Source of the DNA: Lachnospiraceae bacterium
GTDB taxonomy: Bacteria; Bacillota; Clostridia; Lachnospirales; Lachnospiraceae
DNA: 64,000 nucleotides
Assembly (NCBI GenBank): GCA_022791755.1
Contig: JAAVZR010000014.1
Location: forward strand, 1 to 64,000
Reading direction: 5' to 3'
The first letter of the stretch is position 1. Each line of letters starts with the position of its first letter. A program made the position numbers and the translations under genes. The notes below the pieces were generated by a model. That model was not told the DNA's origin. It saw only the letters and a list, made by a program, of their open reading frames with translations, and searched no databases. This document shows, in pieces, positions 1 through 8,353 of the stretch.

Positions 1-2
1 GA

Positions 3-89
3 ATAGCGAGCAAAAGGAAGAAATGCGGTTATGATCCAAAATATCTGTATAAAGTTCTTAGAGGACTGAATACAGGCATCAAACAATAG
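3..89 (+). CDS. C-terminal tail of a probable HTH (XRE-type) regulator, 5' end outside window
   Basis: A reading frame is open from the window edge and stops at a TAG at 87-89. It encodes 28 residues ending in YLYKVLRGLNTGIKQ. That pattern resembles the recognition-helix end of Cro/CI-type regulators (a Tyr-leu-x-LysVal-Leu-Arg-Gly stretch). Only the tail is visible, so the family call is an inference and the frame could be fortuitous. Confidence 0.3.
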   Translation: MASKRKKCGYDPKYLYKVLRGLNTGIKQ

Positions 90-146
90 TGTCCGAATTG
101 GATCATATATTTTGCATTGTAAAAGCTTGCGTTTGCCGTGAATTCA

Positions 147-176
147 TACCCCTTCGGGGTAGACAGACTTCGTCTG
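147..176 (+). repeat. Two adjacent triloop hairpins in the leader of the Fe-S protein gene
   Basis: TACCCC-TTC-GGGGTA (147-161) and CAGAC-TTC-GTCTG (164-176) are perfect short palindromes with TTC loops. They lie 50-80 bases before the ATG at 230. Similar TTC/GAA triloops occur before the gene at 14644. No U-tract follows, so these are not ordinary terminators. Confidence 0.5.
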
Positions 177-229
177 ATAAGGTACAATCATACTTATTAT
201 GATATAGTACGGGAAAAGGAGATACTTTC

Positions 230-1354
230 ATGGGAATTCTGTCCAGACAAATTACAGATACATTCACCAGACTGCCCCACCCTGAGCTGCAAAAGGACGC
301 CTGCATCAATCAGCGGCAGCGCCGCATGTCCTGCGATGCCTGCGCCCGGATCTGCCCGGAACAGGTCTTTTCCGGCGTACCGGCCACGGCGCCTGACTGG
401 ACCCGCTGTACGGACTGCGGCCTCTGCGTATCGGCCTGCCCTTCCAGGGCGCTGGCTCCCTCCTGCGAGAGTCACAAAAAATATCTGGAAGGCCGGGATC
501 TGTCCCGCACCGTTCTCATCGGCTGTAAGGACGACCCGCAGGAATGCCATCTAAAAGTCGCGTGTCTGGCATCCCTGCCCTGGGAGCTCATCGCCTACCT
601 GGCCCTGCATACCAAAGTTGTCCTTTATTTAAACGCCTGTCCCCAGTGCACCCGCACCGGTAACTGGGAACAGCTTCGTGTCAATCTCAGGCAGGTGATG
701 ATCTTTCTGGGCGAGGAGGAATACTCCCGACGCATTCTCCTGCTCCAGGGCCGTACATACGAGGAGGAGATCCCCTCCTTTTCACGCCGCCATCTCTTCT
801 CCCAGCTCACGAAGACTATGACGCGGGCCGCCCTGGATCTGGTGCCGAAGCTCCCCGGAGAGAAGGACGGTGATGGCGACGGACTGATCTACCGCTATCT
901 GCTCTCCCAGGCCCTGGCCGAACATACCGGCGACGCCGGCGCTTCCCCGCGTGTCCAAAGTATGCCCGAAAGCCCTGCGGTTTCCGGCAGCAACAGCGCT
1001 TCTGTCCACCGGACTTATACGGTCTCACTGCCCCAGTTCACCGATCAGTGCTATGGCTGCGGGTCCTGTATCACACTCTGCCCCGGGAAAGCTTTGCAGC
1101 TGTCCGAAGAGGCCGGCGGCCTCCGCACCATGTATATCACTCCCTGGCGCTGCAGCGCCTGCGGCCTCTGCGAAACCGTCTGCCGCCAGAATGGAGTGAC
1201 GGCTCCCAGACCCTTTGCCCTGGAGCGAATGTCCATACAGCCTCTGGTCAATATCCATACGGTGTCCTGCAGCGTCTGCGGCAAGCCCGTCCCGCCCAAA
1301 AACACAGACGGAATGTGCGTGATCTGCCGTCAGAGAGCCAGACGAAAACGCTGA
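230..1354 (+). CDS. Multi-cluster 4Fe-4S ferredoxin-domain protein with C-terminal zinc-ribbon-like motif
   Basis: 374 residues; ATG preceded by AAAAGGAGA. An N-terminal ferredoxin-like block has CxxCxxxCP at 35-42 and a second CxxCxxCxxxCP at 60-71. A second pair of clusters sits at 274-285 and 308-318. The C-terminus carries CxxC (347/350) and CxxC (363/366), which looks like a zinc ribbon. The central region (about 95-150) contains GC, C and CPQC spaced as in hydrogenase/heterodisulfide-reductase iron-sulfur subunits, but this is only a resemblance. The protein should be a cytoplasmic electron carrier. No oxidoreductase partner is adjacent; the next gene is convergent. Exact function is not recognised. 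Confidence 0.75.
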   Translation: MGILSRQITDTFTRLPHPELQKDACINQRQRRMSCDACARICPEQVFSGVPATAPDWTRCTDCGLCVSACPSRALAPSCESHKKYLEGRDLSRTVLIGCKDDPQECHLKVACLASLPWELIAYLALHTKVVLYLNACPQCTRTGNWEQLRVNLRQVMIFLGEEEYSRRILLLQGRTYEEEIPSFSRRHLFSQLTKTMTRAALDLVPKLPGEKDGDGDGLIYRYLLSQALAEHTGDAGASPRVQSMPESPAVSGSNSASVHRTYTVSLPQFTDQCYGCGSCITLCPGKALQLSEEAGGLRTMYITPWRCSACGLCETVCRQNGVTAPRPFALERMSIQPLVNIHTVSCSVCGKPVPPKNTDGMCVICRQRARRKR

Positions 1355-1450
1355 ACGAACCATTGCCGCTCCTTTGACCTTCCCAGAACGCTCAGACCTG
1401 TTCTTTAAAGGAGTTGCTAAATAAGAAAAAAGAAACCTTTTGCTTCATTT

Positions 1451-1485
1451 GAAAAGCAGGAAGAAAGGAAACCCTCTCTTCCTGC
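1451..1485 (-). terminator. Intrinsic terminator of the yjjI-nup-cdd operon
   Basis: A 9-bp perfect stem (GCAGGAAGA at 1456-1464 with TCTTCCTGC at 1477-1485) is followed on the minus strand by a TTTTC run. It lies about 55 bases past the cdd stop codon. Confidence 0.7.
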
Positions 1486-1538
1486 CTGTCATCTGAAATA
1501 TTCCTGCCTCCTGCTATATCGTCTTATCTTTTTCTCCC

Positions 1539-1961
1539 TCACGCCAGATTCTTCGGTCCAAACCCCAAGGGCAGCATCCGTTCCAGCGTCCACTCTTCGT
1601 AATCCTCCGGAGAAGACGCTAAGAGAATGCGAAACGTCTCCGGCTCGCAGAACTCCATCATGACCTGGCGGCACACGCCGCAGGGAGCCGTATGGATCAG
1701 CTCTTCCCCCTCCTTACCGGCCACGATGGCGATGGCCGTAAATTCTCTCTCCCCCTGGCTGACCGCCTTGAAAAATGCGGTTCTCTCCGCACAGTTACTG
1801 GGAGTATAACCTGCATTCTCGATATTGCAGCCGCGGTAGACTTTTCCTCCGGCTGTGAGTAAGGCTGCCCCCACCTGAAAATGGGAATAAGGGGTATAGG
1901 CCATCTTTCGCGCTTCCATGGCTTCCCGGATCAGCTCCTGATCCGTCACTGTCTGTCTCAT
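1539..1961 (-). CDS. cdd: Cytidine deaminase
   Basis: 140 residues, normal for the small homotetrameric cytidine deaminases. It deaminates cytidine and deoxycytidine to uridine and deoxyuridine. The zinc site is complete: Cys57 and catalytic Glu59 in NCAER, and Cys94/Cys97 in PCGVC. The NIEN substrate-binding motif is at 46-49. It is the last gene of the minus-strand nucleoside operon, 40 bases after the nupQ-like permease, which fits salvage of imported nucleosides. RBS AAGGAG lies before the ATG. Confidence 0.95.
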   Translation of the reverse strand: MRQTVTDQELIREAMEARKMAYTPYSHFQVGAALLTAGGKVYRGCNIENAGYTPSNCAERTAFFKAVSQGEREFTAIAIVAGKEGEELIHTAPCGVCRQVMMEFCEPETFRILLASSPEDYEEWTLERMLPLGFGPKNLA

Positions 1962-2001
1962 ATTGAAAAAACTCCTTTCCGCTTACAGCAGCTCCCAGTG
2001 T

Positions 2002-2943
2002 TTATCTGGATTTCACATAAGGTTTTCCGTTGGCCGCCGGCACGCGGGATTTTCCCACAAAGAGAATCAGCACCACCACTGTCACCGCATAGGGCACCAT
2101 GGAAATGATCTGGGCCGAAATAAAGTTATTTGAACCCAGCACCACTTTCAGGCCGGTACAAAAACCAAACAGCAGGCAGGCCACCATGGCTCCCTGGGGC
2201 CGAAACTTGCCAAAAATCACCGCTGCAATGGCGATAAAGCCCTGTCCCACTATGGAGACCGGCCGGAACTGATTCATAGTCGCCATCGTCACGCAGGCTC
2301 CGCCCAGACCAGAGAGAAATCCGGAGATGATCACCGCCATATAGCGCATCTTCTGCACATGAATTCCCAGCGTGTCGCAGGCCCTGGGATGCTCACCCAC
2401 CGCCCGAAGCCGCAGGCCGAACCGGGTCTTATAGAAAACAAACCATACCACGATGACCAGGACGAACATCAGATACGAGGTGACGTAGGTGTTAAATACA
2501 TTCTTAAAAAAGCGGGACCATACCGTAGATCCGTCGAACACATTGTTAAACAGCATCGGCAGCTTGGAACCGATCAGGGCCGGCGTATCCGACGAGTTAA
2601 ACAGGGCCTGCGCCATCAAAAACGCCACGCCCGGAGCCAGGAAATTAATCGCCGTACCGGCGATGGTCTGATCCGCGTTTAAGGATACCGTGGCAACGGC
2701 GTGAAGCAGGCCAAACAAAGCTCCGGCCAGTCCGGCGCAGAGAAAGCCCAGCCAGGCGTTTCCGCTGATGTAGGCCACCGCCGCACCTGCGAAAGCCCCG
2801 ATTGTCATCATTCCCTCGATCCCGATATTGACCACGCCGCTGTTCTCCGAAAAGCAGGAGCCCATGGCGGCAAAAAGCAGCGGAGGGGTATAAATCAGTG
2901 TGGCATATATCAATGTACCCAGACTGTTAATAATGGAATCCAT
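2002..2943 (-). CDS. nupQ: Nucleoside ABC transporter permease (NupQ/YufQ type)
   Basis: 313 residues, almost wholly hydrophobic, with about eight or nine membrane segments. The N-terminal block contains SGVVNIGIEGMM, and the mid-protein segment GLRLRAVGEHPRACDTLGI is the cytoplasmic coupling loop typical of the BPD_transp_2 (branched-chain amino acid/nucleoside) permease family. It forms a heterodimeric pore with the permease encoded just upstream. The RBS (AAGGAGGG) lies in the last codons of that gene and only 2 bases separate the ORFs, so translation is probably coupled. Confidence 0.88.
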   Translation of the reverse strand: MDSIINSLGTLIYATLIYTPPLLFAAMGSCFSENSGVVNIGIEGMMTIGAFAGAAVAYISGNAWLGFLCAGLAGALFGLLHAVATVSLNADQTIAGTAINFLAPGVAFLMAQALFNSSDTPALIGSKLPMLFNNVFDGSTVWSRFFKNVFNTYVTSYLMFVLVIVVWFVFYKTRFGLRLRAVGEHPRACDTLGIHVQKMRYMAVIISGFLSGLGGACVTMATMNQFRPVSIVGQGFIAIAAVIFGKFRPQGAMVACLLFGFCTGLKVVLGSNNFISAQIISMVPYAVTVVVLILFVGKSRVPAANGKPYVKSR

Positions 2944-2945
2944 AC

Positions 2946-4001
2946 CTATTTGCCCTCCTTTTTCCTGCGCGTAATCTTAAATACATGCGAAATGGCGATG
3001 AAGAACACAATGGTTCCCGTGATTACCTTGACGATCTCCGAGGGAGCGTTTATCAGATTCAGCTTACCGCCGCCATACTTCAGGGCCCCGTAGAACAGGC
3101 CGCTGAAAAATACGCCGATGGGATTCGATGCGCCGATGAGCGCCACACTGATTCCCTCGAACCCGAAGCCTTCCTGAGCGGAGAAGAGGCTGATGCGCTC
3201 TCCCATCCCCAGCAGATGTACCGCGCCGCCCATACCACCCAGGCAGCCGGAGATGGCCATGGCTGTCATCACAGCCTTATTGACGCTGATCCCCGCATAT
3301 TCAGCCGCATTTTTATTAAATCCCACGGCCTTCAGTTCATAGCCCAGCGTCGTCTTTTCGATAACGAGGTAGACCAGCACCACAAACACGATGGCAATCA
3401 GAATTCCGTAATTGGACGTAGGTGCCAGAATCTGCCGCATTCCCTCCGGCAGAAGAATCCTGGCCGAGGCGGCCACATTCTTGGACGCCTCCGCCGTGCC
3501 GTCGCTATGAATCGCCGGTATGTCTACCAGATAATTCGAGAGATAAAAGGCGATCCAGTTAAACATAATCATGGACAGCACTTCATTGATTCCCCACTTC
3601 ACCTTCATAAAGGCTACGATAACGCCCCACAGCGCGCCGGCCGCGGCCGCAGCCAGAAAGCACAGAGGGACATGGATAATCGCCGGAGCATCCACGAAGA
3701 TACCCACGATACAGGCAGCGATTCCTCCCACCACAAACTGGCCCTCCGCGCCGATATTGAATACACCGGTGCGGAACGAAAACGCCACCGACAGGCCCAC
3801 GAAAATCAGCGGAGTGGCATACACCACCGAATATGCCAGGAAACGCGGCCTGCTGAATATGCCTTTCAGCAATGTGGTATACACCAGAATGGGGTCATAC
3901 CCCATTATTCCCAGAAATACTGCGCCTACCAGAAAACCCACCACTATGGAAACAAGCGTCAGAAATGCCCGGCTTTGCAGTATATTGATCTTTTTATTCA
4001 T
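2946..4001 (-). CDS. nupP: Nucleoside ABC transporter permease (NupP/YufP type)
   Basis: 351 residues and multi-spanning. It contains the family motif RTGVFNIGAEGQF around residues 80-92 and a coupling loop with YELKAVGFNKNAAEYAGI. It is the second pore subunit of the transporter. The ATG overlaps the end of the ATPase gene by 8 bases. Family members in Bacillus and Clostridium move purine and pyrimidine nucleosides; the operon context with cytidine deaminase supports that substrate here. Confidence 0.88.
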   Translation of the reverse strand: MNKKINILQSRAFLTLVSIVVGFLVGAVFLGIMGYDPILVYTTLLKGIFSRPRFLAYSVVYATPLIFVGLSVAFSFRTGVFNIGAEGQFVVGGIAACIVGIFVDAPAIIHVPLCFLAAAAAGALWGVIVAFMKVKWGINEVLSMIMFNWIAFYLSNYLVDIPAIHSDGTAEASKNVAASARILLPEGMRQILAPTSNYGILIAIVFVVLVYLVIEKTTLGYELKAVGFNKNAAEYAGISVNKAVMTAMAISGCLGGMGGAVHLLGMGERISLFSAQEGFGFEGISVALIGASNPIGVFFSGLFYGALKYGGGKLNLINAPSEIVKVITGTIVFFIAISHVFKITRRKKEGK

Positions 4002-5538
4002 GATGTGTACCTCCCGCCATCATCAGGCCCAGAGTATTTTCATCGGCATCCTTTCCGGCCACGCTTCCCACGATATGCCCGTCGTAGATTACGTCGATCC
4101 GGTCGGACAGACTCATGATCTCATCCAACTCGAAGGAAACCAGCAAGATGGCTTTCCCCTTATTGCGCTGTTCCACGATATAGCGGTGAACATACTCGAT
4201 TGCTCCCACATCCAGTCCCCGGGTCGGATTCACGGCGATCAGAAGATCCTTGTCGTTATTTACCTCCCTGGCAATGATGACCTTCTGCTGATTGCCTCCG
4301 GACAGCGTCCCCGCCGGCTTCAGAGCCGAATCCGCAGGACGGATATCGTACTTTTTGACTGCTTCCCGGGCGTACTCCTGGATGGCATTCCTCTTTAGAA
4401 AGCCGTGTTTCTGATATTCCGGCTTTTTATAATTTTGCAGGACCATATTGTCCGCCACGGAAAACTCCAGAACCAGGCCGTGTTTCTGCCGGTCCGCCGG
4501 AATACTGGAGACCCCCTTATCAAAAACCGTTCGGGGTCTGGCATTAAATATATTCTCCCCGTTGACCGTAACACTCCCGCTCTCCGCCTTGCGAAGTCCC
4601 GTAATGATCTCCACCAGCTCGGTCTGGCCATTTCCGTCGATACCGGCTATTCCCAGGATCTCACCGCGGCGCACCTTCAGGTTCAATCCCTTTAATATCT
4701 CCACCTTCCGGTAGTCATAGCCTCTCAGGTCTCTGACCTCTAAAACCACCTCGCCCGGCTCCTGCGCTTCCTTCTCCACCTTGAACGTCACGTTGCGGCC
4801 CACCATCATACTGGCCAGATCCTGTTCCGTCACGTCCTCGACCTTCACCGTATCGATATATTTTCCCAGGCGGATGATCGTGCAGTAATCTGCCGACGCC
4901 TTGATTTCCTTCAGCTTATGGGTAATCAGTATGATCGACTTGCCGTCGGCCGTCAGATTCTCCATGATCCCGATCAGCTCCTGTATCTCCTGAGGCGTCA
5001 AAGAGGCCGTGGGCTCGTCCAGAATCAGCGTCTGAGCCCCCCGGTACAACACCTTCAGGATCTCCACGCGCTGCTGCATCCCCACAGAGATCTCTTCGAT
5101 ACGGGCGTCAGGATCCACCGCCATACCGTAGCGCTCTGACAGCTTTACCACTTCCTCCCTGGCCTTCGCCATATCCAGGGTGATCCCTTTCATCGTCTCC
5201 ATACCCAGAACGATATTTTCCGTGACCGTAAAGGGCTGTATCAGCATAAAGTGCTGATGCACCATGCCGATTCCGCTTTTGATCGCGCCGCCCGGACCGT
5301 CAAACTCCTGTTTGACGCCATCGACATAAATCTCCCCCGACGTGGGACGATACAGACCATAGAGCACATTCATGAGAGTGCTCTTGCCTGCCCCGTTCTC
5401 TCCCAGAATCGCGTGAATTTCTCCCTTATGGACGGTTAAATTAATATGGTCATTCGCCACGAAATCACCGAATTTCTTGACGATCCCTTTCATTTCTATG
5501 ACCTTCGTATTCAGGTCCACAGACCGTACTTTAGCCAA
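3994..5538 (-). CDS. nupO: Nucleoside ABC transporter, tandem ATP-binding protein (NupO/YufO type)
   Basis: 514 residues from a TTG at 5538 that sits 8 bases behind AAGGAGG; a longer in-frame TTG at 5592 has no comparable site. It has two nucleotide-binding domains in tandem, as in RbsA-type ATPases. Domain 1 has Walker A GENGAGKST, signature ISVGMQQR and Walker B LILDEPTASLT. Domain 2 has a degenerate Walker A (GIDGNGQTE) but intact LSGGNQQK. One degenerate site is normal in the family. It energises the two downstream permeases. No lipoprotein substrate-binding (BMP) gene is present in this operon. Confidence 0.9.
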   Translation of the reverse strand: MAKVRSVDLNTKVIEMKGIVKKFGDFVANDHINLTVHKGEIHAILGENGAGKSTLMNVLYGLYRPTSGEIYVDGVKQEFDGPGGAIKSGIGMVHQHFMLIQPFTVTENIVLGMETMKGITLDMAKAREEVVKLSERYGMAVDPDARIEEISVGMQQRVEILKVLYRGAQTLILDEPTASLTPQEIQELIGIMENLTADGKSIILITHKLKEIKASADYCTIIRLGKYIDTVKVEDVTEQDLASMMVGRNVTFKVEKEAQEPGEVVLEVRDLRGYDYRKVEILKGLNLKVRRGEILGIAGIDGNGQTELVEIITGLRKAESGSVTVNGENIFNARPRTVFDKGVSSIPADRQKHGLVLEFSVADNMVLQNYKKPEYQKHGFLKRNAIQEYAREAVKKYDIRPADSALKPAGTLSGGNQQKVIIAREVNNDKDLLIAVNPTRGLDVGAIEYVHRYIVEQRNKGKAILLVSFELDEIMSLSDRIDVIYDGHIVGSVAGKDADENTLGLMMAGGTHHE

Positions 5539-5584
5539 ATCCTCTTCCTCCTTATTTTGCAGCAGACACGCTACGTCTCTGTTT

Positions 5585-6499
5585 TCAGGCAATCACCGCC
5601 TCAAATCCCATGGCGCATACCATGTCCCTTAACTCCTCCATGATCTCCATGGACGGAGTCGCATATCCGGCATATTCGCTGCGCACCCCCATGGGGCGGT
5701 AGCGGATCAGCTTATAGCGGACCGGCCCCCTCTTCAGATAAGGACGAAGCAGCTGCGCTGTGCGTTCTACCGTGTCCCTGTAATCAAACAGCCCGGGAAC
5801 CACCACCGTGCGCACCTCCGGCAGTTTCCCCTCCGATGCCAGAAAGCAGGCGTTTTCCAGTATCATTTCATTGGTATGTCCGGTCACCAGGCGGTGCTCT
5901 CCCCCGTCAAAGGCCTTGATATCCAGCATCACGCCGTCGGTAACTGCCATAAGCTCAGTATCCTCTCCGAAACAGTGAGAGCCGTTGCTGTCCAGCAGGC
6001 AATGAAGGCCTTCTTCCTTAGCCAGCGTAAACAGTTCCACCAGAAAATCTCTCTGTCTCGTGCACTCTCCGCCGGATACCGTAATCCCCCGGATATAAGG
6101 GATCTGCTTTCGGACCGCCTCCATGACCTGATCCGCCGTCAGCAGGCGAATCCGGGGAGAGCTCCCATGGGGACAGACACGGATACAGCTGTCGCAGAGC
6201 ACGCAGCGGCTGATATCATAGGTCACATGTCCGGCCAAAAGACGATGCTCTTTCTGCCAGGAGCTGTCCGAGTGATGTACCTGCCGCTCCTCTTGCCGTT
6301 CCTTTTCGGACCAGCCCAGCGCCCCTGTGGGGCATGCCTCCACGCAGGCGCCGCAGGACAGGCACAGACGGATCGTCTCCGGATTATGGCAATACCGGCA
6401 GTCGAAATTACAGCCCTGCAAAAAGATGGCAGTCCGGTTTCCCGGACCGTCCACCGAGCTGAAAGGGATGATCTTATTGACCAGCGCCAGCACCGCCAT
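5585..6499 (-). CDS. yjjW: Glycyl radical enzyme activase, YjjW family
   Basis: 304 residues. A radical SAM cluster motif CNFDCRYC begins at residue 30. It is followed by two ferredoxin-type 4Fe-4S motifs, CLSCGACVEACP and CVLCDSCIRVCP, as in the auxiliary-cluster activases. The enzyme cleaves S-adenosylmethionine and abstracts hydrogen from the glycine of its partner. The partner, YjjI, is encoded immediately upstream with a 1-base gap. It needs anoxic conditions, as the radical is oxygen sensitive. Confidence 0.92.
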   Translation of the reverse strand: MAVLALVNKIIPFSSVDGPGNRTAIFLQGCNFDCRYCHNPETIRLCLSCGACVEACPTGALGWSEKERQEERQVHHSDSSWQKEHRLLAGHVTYDISRCVLCDSCIRVCPHGSSPRIRLLTADQVMEAVRKQIPYIRGITVSGGECTRQRDFLVELFTLAKEEGLHCLLDSNGSHCFGEDTELMAVTDGVMLDIKAFDGGEHRLVTGHTNEMILENACFLASEGKLPEVRTVVVPGLFDYRDTVERTAQLLRPYLKRGPVRYKLIRYRPMGVRSEYAGYATPSMEIMEELRDMVCAMGFEAVIA

Positions 6500-6500
6500 A

Positions 6501-8045
6501 TCAGCGCACCTTGCGTTCCAGAATCTTGCAGTTCTTCGACGCCCCCAGGCCCAGACCTGTGGTATTTTGCAGCACTGCCTCGCCCCGGTCCAGCTTTTCC
6601 ATCTCCGAACGTTTCACCAGATAACCGGTGACTCGGATCACATCGCTGTCATTGCGGTAGAAGGACAGGTAGCGGACTCCCTCTCTGAAGCTTCCCTTGA
6701 TAATATCCAGCACATATTCCGGATTGTTATGTACGGTCACGTCAATGGGGAAAATATCGCCCGTACCGGAAGGGAAATACTTATGGAATTTCTCCAGCAC
6801 ACGAAGATGATCGATAAGCTCCGAGGGCTCCTCTCCGATCGGGATACGCGTCCCCGGGCTGGTCCGGATATCATCCGCCAGACCCACCTGAGCATGCAGA
6901 AGGAAGTGTCCGTCCGTACCCTGACAATAAGGATTCACATGGCCGCGGTTAAACGCATCGATGATATCCATGATCTCCACGCCCAGGTTCGTCGCCTCTT
7001 CGTCGTGACCGAAGCGCCCTTCTTTTCCTTCTTTTTCAAAGAGGGTATTGACACACTCGGCCAGCCCTACCAGGCCGTACATAGCCGAGAAGCGTTCCTT
7101 GCAGATAAAGCCCTCCTTTGCCAGGAAATTATATTCAAAGAAATTACTCTCCTCCACGATGAATTTGATCCTGGCATCCATATAGCGGGCCATGATATCC
7201 AGCACATAGGGAAGCGTCTCTGTCTTAAACTGCTCGATGCTGTCGGCCCGGTCCGCGATATGGTTTAAAAGCAGGCGGCACAGGGTATAGGATCCTCCGC
7301 CGATCAGAAGGCCATTGTAACAGCTGGCGATGGCATAGTCGTCTCCCAGCTCTGAGCGAAACATCTTATGATTGGCAAAGCTGGGCTTGGCGCTGTGCAG
7401 CGAGCAGTCCACGCCGGCCAGGGCAAAAGCATCCCCCGTGATCTCCGGGTCATAGCGCATGGTCAGATTCGGCGTGGCGTCCTCCAGCTCAGCCTCCGCC
7501 CTCATGATCAGAAGACCGGCCCGGCTGTCCTGCGGCCCGATATCGGCATGGCAAAAGGAATCGACAATGGTACGGTCCACATGCATCATAAACATCTTGA
7601 TCGCCTTATAGGCCGTCTCGTCATCCACTCCGTCCAAAAAAGGATCGATCAGCTTATCCAGATTTCCGATAAATACCGGATAATTGGTTACGCTGGGCAC
7701 ATGCTTATAAAAAATCAGCAGCGTATTCAACGCTTCCATGAGATCCTTCGGCGGATCCAGCTTCAGGAATTCGCAGCCCTTTTCCATAAGTACGGAATAA
7801 TCCGGCACAATATAGCGCGGACGCATGGGGGCATGGCCCTCATTCAGATCGCAGATACACTTTCTCTCAATCGGCACATTCAGAAGCTCATCCAGACCAT
7901 CCGGCAGATCCAGCACCTCCATCAAAGAATCCGCATGATTTGCCATCACCGTCAGTTTCTGCTCATGGGTCATGGTCACACTGGTGATGGTCTCATAGAT
8001 ATTCTGGCGGATCTTCTCCACCTGTTCCATCGTAATGTCTCTCAT
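6501..8045 (-). CDS. yjjI: Glycyl radical enzyme, YjjI family
   Basis: 514 residues, matching the length of E. coli YjjI and shorter than pyruvate formate-lyase. The C-terminal glycyl-radical loop is visible as VIRVTGYLVKRSE, where the Gly of RVTGY should carry the radical. A candidate active-site cysteine lies in AIASCYNGLL with the following GGG turn. Substrate is unknown in the family. ATG is preceded by GGAGGAG. It is the first gene of the operon that also encodes nucleoside transport and cytidine deaminase; in E. coli yjjI-yjjW adjoins the deo operon, so a role in nucleoside or deoxyribose breakdown is a reasonable inference. Confidence 0.9.
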   Translation of the reverse strand: MRDITMEQVEKIRQNIYETITSVTMTHEQKLTVMANHADSLMEVLDLPDGLDELLNVPIERKCICDLNEGHAPMRPRYIVPDYSVLMEKGCEFLKLDPPKDLMEALNTLLIFYKHVPSVTNYPVFIGNLDKLIDPFLDGVDDETAYKAIKMFMMHVDRTIVDSFCHADIGPQDSRAGLLIMRAEAELEDATPNLTMRYDPEITGDAFALAGVDCSLHSAKPSFANHKMFRSELGDDYAIASCYNGLLIGGGSYTLCRLLLNHIADRADSIEQFKTETLPYVLDIMARYMDARIKFIVEESNFFEYNFLAKEGFICKERFSAMYGLVGLAECVNTLFEKEGKEGRFGHDEEATNLGVEIMDIIDAFNRGHVNPYCQGTDGHFLLHAQVGLADDIRTSPGTRIPIGEEPSELIDHLRVLEKFHKYFPSGTGDIFPIDVTVHNNPEYVLDIIKGSFREGVRYLSFYRNDSDVIRVTGYLVKRSEMEKLDRGEAVLQNTTGLGLGASKNCKILERKVR

Positions 8046-8072
8046 AAAGTGATCTCCTCCTTTTTCCTTTGG

Positions 8073-8115
8073 CCGCGGATTTTTTAACAGATATGTACGA
8101 AATCCACGGCATATC
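8073..8115 (-). promoter_or_regulatory. yjjI: Interlocking inverted repeats in the yjjI leader
   Basis: On the minus strand, GATATG (8115-8110) can pair with CATATC (8095-8090). CCGTGGATTT (8109-8100) can pair with AAATCCGCGG (8082-8073). The arms interleave as a-b-a'-b'. With no bases between a and b the two stems can hardly form fully together, so this is either a pair of exclusive hairpins or a strained pseudoknot. It ends 17 bases before the GGAGGAG site of yjjI. No known riboswitch was recognised. Confidence 0.4.
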
Positions 8116-8124
8116 TCTTATTTT

Positions 8125-8153
8125 ATTATACATGTTATCTATGAAAATTTCTA
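8125..8153 (-). promoter_or_regulatory. Candidate sigma-A promoter of the yjjI operon
   Basis: The -10 TATAAT is at 8130-8125. With a 17-base spacer the -35 would be TAGAAA (8153-8148), a weak match. The transcript would start about 8118, right at the interleaved repeats. Confidence 0.45.
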
Positions 8154-8173
8154 CCGAAACTTTCGTATTTATT

Positions 8174-8294
8174 AAAAAAACACGCTGCCGGGAGACAAAG
8201 AAGCTGCCGTAAAACCAGGAAGCTTCATGGCGCAGGGCGGTCTCTTCTTCATCAACCCTCACCTTTTGCCATATCCACGCCGGTTTTACGGCAG
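8174..8294 (-). other. Structured element between codY and the yjjI promoter
   Basis: A perfect 13-bp inverted repeat, CTGCCGTAAAACC (8204-8216) with GGTTTTACGGCAG (8282-8294), encloses 65 bases that contain further pairing arms such as ATGGC/GCCAT. On the minus strand a second CGGCAG (8190-8185) and a seven-T run (8180-8174) follow. It may be the codY terminator with an unusually long loop, or an RNA element. This and the two entries above account for the 308-base gap. Confidence 0.4.
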
Positions 8295-8353
8295 TCTCAA
8301 TCTGATCTATCCTCAAAATGCCAATTTCACCCTGCATTTTAGCGCAGAAATGC

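Noticed and set aside
8125-8160. CodY box upstream of yjjI (AATTTTCATAGATAA)
   Set aside because: Only about 10 of 15 positions match the consensus in an AT-rich promoter; not distinguishable from chance.
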